Assembly: GCA_047638395.1 (NCBI GenBank)
Contig: JBLIMV010000026.1
Span: 12,599 to 76,598 of the forward strand
Direction: 5' to 3'
DNA from: CAXBCP01 sp047638395
GTDB taxonomy: Bacteria > Pseudomonadota > Alphaproteobacteria > MPNO01 > UBA830
Length of the DNA: 64,000 bases
Shown: piece after piece, positions 58,397 through 64,000 of the stretch
How the letters are laid out: the number at the start of each line of letters is the position of its first letter
Numbering within the stretch: position 1 is the first letter of the stretch
Notes under the pieces: generated by a model
Seen by the model: only the letters and a program-made list of their open reading frames with translations
Databases searched by the model: none
What the model was told of the DNA's origin: nothing
Translations under genes and position numbers: made by a program

Positions 58397-59560
58397 TTAC
58401 GCGCTTGCACCCAAAGCCCGCGCGACGAGCGCATGATAGACCCGCGCCATATCCAGCATATCGGATATCTGCACGTGTTCTTCTTCGGAATGGAACTGGT
58501 CGATTTCACCGGGCCCCAGCATCACGGCCTCGATCCCGCGATGGCCGAAATAACCCGCATCGAGCGCGAAATTGCAGACCACTTTTTCCGCCGCGCCCAG
58601 CCCGGCATCCGCATAGGCGGCCCGCAGCAGCGTCATCAGGGGGCCGTCATCGGCAACCTCGTTCGGATACATGAACGGTCCGCGACGGCACTCGATACGC
58701 CAGGGTCCGTCTGCGGGCAGCGTATCGCGGATAAAGGCGAAGGCCGCATCGGGATCTTCACCCGGCAACAGGCGGCGGTCGAAGGTAAGCTCGGCGATGT
58801 CCTGGACCGTATGGGTCGCGGTCGGACCGCTTCGGATGGCGGTGGGGGTAAGGGTCGCCGCACCGAAGACCGGATTATCGGCGACGCCGAGATCGAGCCC
58901 GTGCAGCGCATTCAGACAATGCCGCGCGCCGTCTATCGCATCGATGCCGGCCCACGGCGTGCTCGAATGCACCGCCCGCCCTTCGACCGAGATGTCGACA
59001 TCGATACGGCCCTTATTGGCGGCCCCGATGCGGCTGTCGGTCCCAAGGCAGATCACGGCCAGATCGGGCAGATCGCCCAACGCATCGCAGACCGACTCGA
59101 TCGCGGTATGACGCCCGGTTTCACCGGCGGACAGAACGGTCAGGATAACCCGCCCGTCCAGGCCTTCGCGCTGAGCCTGGGCGATTGCCGAAAATGCCGC
59201 GGTCATGGCGGTTTTCTGTTCGGCGACACCGCGGCCGCGCACGGCCGGGCCCGCCGGCGTGTCGATGACGGTAGCCGAAAACGGGTCCGTCATCCGCGCC
59301 GCCTGATGGGTCATCGCATAGGTCGCAAACAGGATTGATTTCTTGGCATCTGCCGGGCCGAGCTCAAGGATGAGGTTGCCCATCGCATCATAGCGCGGGG
59401 CATCGAACCCGAGCGCCGCCAGCTCGGGCGCTGCGCAGTCGGTGATAAACGCTTTTACCCCCGGGTCTTCTTCCTGCAGCGCGGTCTGTTCGCTCGGATG
59501 GCGCACCAGTCTTTGCAACAGGGACACCATCGCTTGTTCGCTAAACGAATTTTCTGCCAC
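58397..59560 (-). CDS. M20-family amidohydrolase-like protein with altered metal motif
   Basis: A 387-residue protein with the M20 layout: split catalytic domain and inserted lid (GRIDVDISVEGRAVHSSTPWAGIDAI). The usual first motif HxDxVP is replaced by TYAMTHQAARM, the RG-x-x-D-x-K by RGRGVAEQKTAM (Glu for Asp) and the EE pair by SAGETG, while the C-terminal His (QFHSEEEHVQ) is kept. It is therefore a divergent subgroup; metal binding may be altered. Probably a peptidase- or deacetylase-like hydrolase. It lies 9 bp after the RND permease stop. Confidence 0.8.
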   Translation of the reverse strand: MAENSFSEQAMVSLLQRLVRHPSEQTALQEEDPGVKAFITDCAAPELAALGFDAPRYDAMGNLILELGPADAKKSILFATYAMTHQAARMTDPFSATVIDTPAGPAVRGRGVAEQKTAMTAAFSAIAQAQREGLDGRVILTVLSAGETGRHTAIESVCDALGDLPDLAVICLGTDSRIGAANKGRIDVDISVEGRAVHSSTPWAGIDAIDGARHCLNALHGLDLGVADNPVFGAATLTPTAIRSGPTATHTVQDIAELTFDRRLLPGEDPDAAFAFIRDTLPADGPWRIECRRGPFMYPNEVADDGPLMTLLRAAYADAGLGAAEKVVCNFALDAGYFGHRGIEAVMLGPGEIDQFHSEEEHVQISDMLDMARVYHALVARALGASA

Positions 59561-59569
59561 GTGCTTCCC

Positions 59570-62500
59570 CTACTCGGCGGCCACGCCGCGCGCGGCCTCG
59601 GCTTCACGCAATTCACGGTCAAGCCGAATGCCCGCATGCGCGCGGGACGGCACCAGCGGGGCCAGAATACTGTAGATCACGGGGATCAGGACCAGGGTAA
59701 ACACGGTCGCGATTCCCAACCCGCCAAACACGACCCAGCCGATGGCGCTGCGCGCTTCGGCGCCGGGCCCGGTGCTGAGGATCAGCGGCAGAGCGCCAAA
59801 CACCGTCGACAGCATGGTCATCATCACGGGGCGCAACCGGGTGGTCGCCGCTTCGCGCACGGCCTCCATCACGGAATGGCCCCGGTCGCGCAGCTGATCG
59901 GCAAATTCGACCACCAGAATCCCGTTCTTGGCCATCAGCCCGACCAGCATCACGAGGCCGATCTGGCTGTAAATATTGAGCGTCGTGCCGGTCAGCTTGA
60001 GGGCGAATATCGCGGCGGCCAGACCGAACGGCACGGTCAGCACAATCACCATCGCGCTGAGGATGCTTTCGAACTGGGCGGCGAGCACCAGCAGCACCAC
60101 GACGATGGCGATGGCAAAGGTGATCATGACCTCGTTCGAGGTTTCTTCGAGGGTTGCGGCTTCGCGCAGGAAGCGCAGATCGATGCCGGCCGGCAGCGTG
60201 TCGTCGGCGATGGCCTGAACCTCTGCCATCGCCTTGCGCATCGGATACCCGGCGGGCAGCGGCGTGTCGATCTCGACCGCGCGTTTCTGGCCGGTACGGT
60301 CAAGCTCTGCGGCGACGCCGACCTCGGTGAGCGTAACGAACGAGGATAGCGGCACGAGCCCCCCGCCCGCGGTCGGCACAAACAGGTTGCGCAGATCGCC
60401 CGGATCATCGATGGCGCCCGCCGCCGATTCCAGCATCACCGGGATCGAGCGGTCATTGACGTTGAGCTCGGCGACTTCATACCCCGCGACCATCGCGCGC
60501 AGTGTGTTGGCAATGCCGTCAATCGGCACGCCGAGATCTTCGGCGCGGCGGCGGTCAACATTGATCGAGAGCTGCGGCTGGGTCTGCTGGAATTCAACGT
60601 CGGGGTCGTCAAATTGCGGCAGACGTTTCTGCATCGCAGCGCTGAAATCATCCGCCGCCGACGCAAGGTCCTTGTAGTTCGACCCGGTCAGCGCGAATTC
60701 CATGCGTCCGCCCGACCGCCGCAGGTTCAGGCTGTTGGGCTGGCGCAGGCGCACATGCGCGCCGGTGATCTGCCGCAACGGACGGCGCAGTTCCTTGGCG
60801 ATCTCCGCCTGGCTGCGGGTGCGTTCCCCCCACGGCGCCAGCGGTGCCACAATCCAGACCCGGTTCAGGTCCCAGCGCCCGACGATGGACATCACGTCGC
60901 CAACCTCGCCACTATCCTGATAGGGCCGCAGCAGGGCTTCAACCTGGGCCGACTGGCGATCCATGTAATCGAGCCCGACGCCGTCAGGCCCCTGCAGCAT
61001 GATATAGAGCGAGCCCCGGTCTTCGCGCGGCAGCAGTTCTTCATTTATCGTCGGGAAAACCGCCAGTGCTGTCAGGGCGATCATCGCCGTGCCACCCAGC
61101 ACGAGCAGCCGCGCCGACAACGTGAAATCGAGAAAGCGCCGATAGATATTTTCAATCCGGCGGCCGAACGCCGCGACCATGCCGCGGCGGGGCGCAGGTT
61201 TGCCGTCCGGGCCGTCTTCGGTATCCGATACCGGCAACCGGGACGCCAGCAGCGGACATAGCGACAGCGCGACAAAAGACGAAATCGCGACGGCGACCGC
61301 CAGCACGATGCCAAATTCGGTGAACAATCGCCCGGCATTGGACGGCAGAAACGCAATCGGCAGGAACACCGCCACCAGCGTCGCCGTCGTTGCGATCACG
61401 GCGAAGAAAACCTGACGTGTGCCGACGACCGCAGCCGCCAGCGGCTTTAGCCCCATGGCGCGGTGCCGGTAGACATTTTCGATCACCACCACGGCATCGT
61501 CGACGATCATGCCGGTCGCCAGCACGAGCGCGAGCAGGGTCAGAATATTGATCGAAAACCCGAGCAGCCAGATCGCGGCGATCGTGCCGACCAGGGCCAC
61601 CGGAATCGCCGCCGCCGGGATCAGCGTTGCGCGCAGTGAGCCCATAAAGGCGTATATCACGGCAAAGACGACGAAGATCGCAATGGCAAGACTGGTCAGA
61701 ACCTCGCGCACCGAGCCCTTGATAAACGTCGCATCGTCCGAAATTTTGATGATGCGCGCGTTATCAAGCCGCCGGTTGAGTTTCTCAATCGCTTTATCGA
61801 CACCATCCGAGATAGCGATGGTGTTGGATTGCGCCCGGCGGATGATACCCAGCCCGACCACCTTGCGGCCGTTCAGCAGGCTGTAACTCTCAGCTTCCGC
61901 GGGGCCGTAATAGGCCCGCGCCACGTCGCCCAGGCGGATATCGGGTTTCAGCTCCAGCGCCTCTATCTCGACCGGCCGCCAGATGGATGCATCGGCGCGC
62001 ACCAGCAGCAACTGATTGTCGGATTTAAAGCTGCCGACCGGCACGTCCAGATTGGTAGACCGCAACGCACGCGCGACATCGTCGATGGACAGCCCGAAAC
62101 TGGCAAGCCGCATGGGTTCGACCACGATCCGCAAGACCGGTTCCTGATTGCCGAACAGCTGCACCGTGGCAACGCCCGGAATGGCCGATAATTCGGCGGT
62201 GATATCGTCCTCGGCGAGGCGGGTCAGGGATTCCTGGGGCAACGTCTCGCTGACAAGGGCGAGGCGGATAACCGGCGACGCATCGGTGTCCGCCTTGACC
62301 ACCGTGACATCCTCAACCCCTTCGGGGAGCTGCCGCGTGATCCGGGCCACGGCTTCACGCACGTCGTTGGCGGCAATATCAAGATCGACCCCGGGCCCGA
62401 ATTCGGCGCGGATCCGGGCGTTGTTTTCCTCGCTCGCGGAATTAAGCGTGGTCACACCGGCGACACGCGCGACCGCCCCCTCGATCACGCTGGTCACTTC

Positions 62501-62698
62501 CGCGTCCATGGTTTCGGGAGACGCGCCGTCGAAGAATGCGCGCACCATCACTACAGGCCGGTCGACATCGGGCAGTTCGCGGACCTCGACACCGAACAGC
62601 GCCGATAGCCCGGCGATCACGATCATCAAATTCATCACGACGATCAGCGTCGGCCGCCGGATGGACAGATCCGGCAGGTCGCTGAACCGGCCGCTCAA
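59570..62698 (-). CDS. RND efflux transporter permease (HAE1/AcrB-like)
   Basis: A 1042-residue inner-membrane pump with twelve helices in two halves. TM4 proton-relay Asp pair in LATGMIVDDAVVVIENVYRHRAMG (about residue 405), TM1 RRPTLIVVMNLMIVIAGLSALFGV, periplasmic porter region ELPDVDRPVVMVRAFFDGASPETMDAEVTSVIEGAVARVAGV, and a second half with GLMAKNGILVVEFADQLRDRG. It exports drugs or organic compounds with proton exchange. It overlaps the adaptor gene stop by ATGA. No outer-membrane TolC-type gene is next to it. Confidence 0.95.
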   Translation of the reverse strand: MSGRFSDLPDLSIRRPTLIVVMNLMIVIAGLSALFGVEVRELPDVDRPVVMVRAFFDGASPETMDAEVTSVIEGAVARVAGVTTLNSASEENNARIRAEFGPGVDLDIAANDVREAVARITRQLPEGVEDVTVVKADTDASPVIRLALVSETLPQESLTRLAEDDITAELSAIPGVATVQLFGNQEPVLRIVVEPMRLASFGLSIDDVARALRSTNLDVPVGSFKSDNQLLLVRADASIWRPVEIEALELKPDIRLGDVARAYYGPAEAESYSLLNGRKVVGLGIIRRAQSNTIAISDGVDKAIEKLNRRLDNARIIKISDDATFIKGSVREVLTSLAIAIFVVFAVIYAFMGSLRATLIPAAAIPVALVGTIAAIWLLGFSINILTLLALVLATGMIVDDAVVVIENVYRHRAMGLKPLAAAVVGTRQVFFAVIATTATLVAVFLPIAFLPSNAGRLFTEFGIVLAVAVAISSFVALSLCPLLASRLPVSDTEDGPDGKPAPRRGMVAAFGRRIENIYRRFLDFTLSARLLVLGGTAMIALTALAVFPTINEELLPREDRGSLYIMLQGPDGVGLDYMDRQSAQVEALLRPYQDSGEVGDVMSIVGRWDLNRVWIVAPLAPWGERTRSQAEIAKELRRPLRQITGAHVRLRQPNSLNLRRSGGRMEFALTGSNYKDLASAADDFSAAMQKRLPQFDDPDVEFQQTQPQLSINVDRRRAEDLGVPIDGIANTLRAMVAGYEVAELNVNDRSIPVMLESAAGAIDDPGDLRNLFVPTAGGGLVPLSSFVTLTEVGVAAELDRTGQKRAVEIDTPLPAGYPMRKAMAEVQAIADDTLPAGIDLRFLREAATLEETSNEVMITFAIAIVVVLLVLAAQFESILSAMVIVLTVPFGLAAAIFALKLTGTTLNIYSQIGLVMLVGLMAKNGILVVEFADQLRDRGHSVMEAVREAATTRLRPVMMTMLSTVFGALPLILSTGPGAEARSAIGWVVFGGLGIATVFTLVLIPVIYSILAPLVPSRAHAGIRLDRELREAEAARGVAAE

Positions 62699-63852
62699 TT
62701 TTTGCGGCCCTTGGCCGTCTTGGGATCTGCGGCCTTCGGCACCTTAACGTCAGCGCCCTTCGGCGCGGGGGCGTCAGTCCTTCCCGGTGCCGCGAACGGC
62801 ATCGCATTCAGTTTCTGGCCGATGCGCAGCCCCTGGACACCCTGGACGACCACGGTGTCGCCCATGTCCAGTTTGCCATCGACCAGGATGCGGCCCTTGT
62901 CCCGGCGGACCAGCTTGACGAATACTTTCTCGGCCTTGCCGCCGCGCGCACGCCACAGATAGGCGCCGTCACGGCTCCACAGGACGGCGACCTCGCGGAC
63001 ACTGGGATACGCGCCGCCGGCAAAGGTGAGTTCAACGGAAAACGATGTGCCCGGCCGGATCGTGTCGTCCGCATTGGGGATTTTCGCGCGCACACGCAAT
63101 GTGCGGGACGCCTCGTCTATCTGGCTGCCCATCGCCGATACGGTCCCGGTAATTTCGCGGCCGGGATCGTTTGTCGGTCTGACGGCGATCCTGTCGCCGA
63201 CGCGAATACGCACAGCGTGATCTTCGGTCAGATTAAAATCGACCAGAATGGCGGAGCGCTCGTCGAGCGTGGCAATCGGTGTATCATCGGTGACGCGGTC
63301 GCCAGGGCTGATATCGGTCAGCCCGATGACGCCCGAAAACGGCGCGATAATGGCACGGTCAGCGAGCGCCGCCTTCGCCTGGGCGTGGCGCACGGCGGCG
63401 GTTTCCATATCTGTCTGGGCGGTATCGAGACTGTTGCGCGACGCATGGCCGGATTTCGCGAGCTTGCTCACCCGTGCCGCATCGCGCCGTGCTTTTTGCA
63501 GCCCGACCTGGGCAAGGCGCACCGCGAGGCGCTGATGATCGTCGTCGAGGCGGACCAGAACATCGCCCTTCTTGACGCGCTGCTCAGCCTTGAACAGGAC
63601 ATCTACCACCTCGCCGGAAACCGACGGGTGCAGGATTGCGGAATTGAGGGCGGTACCGGTGCCGACCGCGCGCACGACGACGCGATCCTCGGCAAACGTG
63701 ACCTTTTCGACCAGAACCTGGGTCGCCCCGCCGCGCCGGGGCTTGGCATCGCGCGAGCCCTCGGCGTCCTGGTTAGCGCCCAGCCAGAACCATCCACCGC
63801 CTGCAACGGCGGCAATAAGGATCGTGATGGTGACCTGGACGCTTAATTTCAT
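62695..63852 (-). CDS. RND periplasmic adaptor (membrane fusion protein)
   Basis: A 385-residue adaptor. The start at 63852 (MKLSVQVTITILIAAVAGGGWFWLG) gives a membrane anchor; a longer frame from the repeat region is not coding. HlyD-type lipoyl halves LHPSVSGEVVDVLFKAEQRVKKGDVLVRLDDD and RAIIAPFSGVIGLTDISPGDRV flank a coiled-coil hairpin (LAQVGLQKARRDAARVSKLAKSGHASRNSLDTAQTDMETAAVRHAQAKAAL). The C-terminal tail (PAPKGADVKVPKAADPKTAKGRKN) is Lys/Pro-rich. It links the permease at 59570 to an outer-membrane channel. Upstream at 63889-64000 is a tandem repeat array. Confidence 0.93.
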   Translation of the reverse strand: MKLSVQVTITILIAAVAGGGWFWLGANQDAEGSRDAKPRRGGATQVLVEKVTFAEDRVVVRAVGTGTALNSAILHPSVSGEVVDVLFKAEQRVKKGDVLVRLDDDHQRLAVRLAQVGLQKARRDAARVSKLAKSGHASRNSLDTAQTDMETAAVRHAQAKAALADRAIIAPFSGVIGLTDISPGDRVTDDTPIATLDERSAILVDFNLTEDHAVRIRVGDRIAVRPTNDPGREITGTVSAMGSQIDEASRTLRVRAKIPNADDTIRPGTSFSVELTFAGGAYPSVREVAVLWSRDGAYLWRARGGKAEKVFVKLVRRDKGRILVDGKLDMGDTVVVQGVQGLRIGQKLNAMPFAAPGRTDAPAPKGADVKVPKAADPKTAKGRKN

Positions 63853-63888
63853 CAACAAATCCCGGACTGGGGCGGATACGACGCCGTT

Positions 63889-64000
63889 GATTTGACGCCA
63901 CTGATTTGACGCCACTGATTTGACGCCACTGATTTGACGCCACTGATTTGACGCCACTGATTTGACGCCACTGATTTGACGCCACTGATTTGACGCCACT
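63889..64000. repeat. At least eight perfect 14-bp tandem repeats upstream of the RND operon
   Basis: The plus-strand unit GATTTGACGCCACT occurs eight times without a mismatch and continues past the window end. It lies 37-148 bp upstream of the adaptor start codon, in the likely promoter zone. Each unit holds TTGACG on the plus strand. Perfect identity implies recent expansion. Confidence 0.95.

Noticed and set aside
63853..63999. Adaptor protein extended N-terminally through the repeats (SVASNQWRQISG units)
   Set aside because: The 14-aa periodic peptide is a translation of the 14-bp array, and the true membrane anchor starts at the Met at 63852.

Overview
The window is high-GC DNA of an alphaproteobacterium, probably a Rhodospirillales-like environmental lineage. 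This rests on the yqeY-dnaG-rpoD block divergent from carA, a SoeABC sulfite dehydrogenase, alphaproteobacterial-style REP palindromes, and many LLM, Rieske and VOC catabolic genes. I saw no rRNA, tRNA, CRISPR array, prophage or recognisable transposase. Genus cannot be fixed from the sequence alone. || Region 1 (1-4300): a secreted protein, an LLM flavin oxidoreductase, then an AT-richer accessory patch with a palindrome-bounded cassette-like element, a PIN-domain protein with a small partner, and a higBA toxin-antitoxin pair whose toxin appears to start at ATA. || Region 2 (4330-15416): sulfur and redox metabolism. An ETHE1-like persulfide dioxygenase is divergent from soeABC, followed by an isochorismatase-family hydrolase, a second molybdopterin oxidoreductase and a diheme lipoprotein of the MauG/RoxA kind. 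|| Region 3 (15636-18367): surface proteins (PEP-CTERM-like, tectonin-like, DUF4329/JAMM-like) arranged as a partial tandem duplication. || Region 4 (18484-34010): catabolism. It holds an aldolase, a GMC oxidoreductase, an RdhA-like Fe-S protein, MarR plus an EamA exporter, a Rieske oxygenase, TetR, an extradiol dioxygenase, two LLM monooxygenases, an alpha/beta hydrolase and a dienelactone hydrolase. This set looks like ring hydroxylation, ring cleavage and hydrolysis of an aromatic compound of unknown identity. A second cassette-like element in inverted orientation sits at 28343-29408. || Region 5 (34268-46289): housekeeping genes (arfB, greB, rpoD, dnaG, yqeY, carA), interrupted by 156-bp tandem repeats, a scar joining two 5'-truncated genes, a second toxin-antitoxin pair overlapping a CHAP-domain lipoprotein, and a decayed TPR-like pseudogene. 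|| Region 6 (46361-57202): a large secreted protein with eleven 4-Cys repeats, a two-component system, an RD-repeat secreted protein, a membrane protein, a NUDIX hydrolase, an acyl-CoA synthetase and another Cys-containing secreted protein. A palindrome of ATGGGTA and TACCCAT half sites lies upstream of the Cys-repeat gene and between the kinase and the RD-repeat gene, suggesting a small regulon of the two-component system. || Region 7 (57407-64000): a quinone-reductase-like enzyme, an M20-family hydrolase and an RND efflux operon preceded by at least eight perfect 14-bp repeats that run off the window end.
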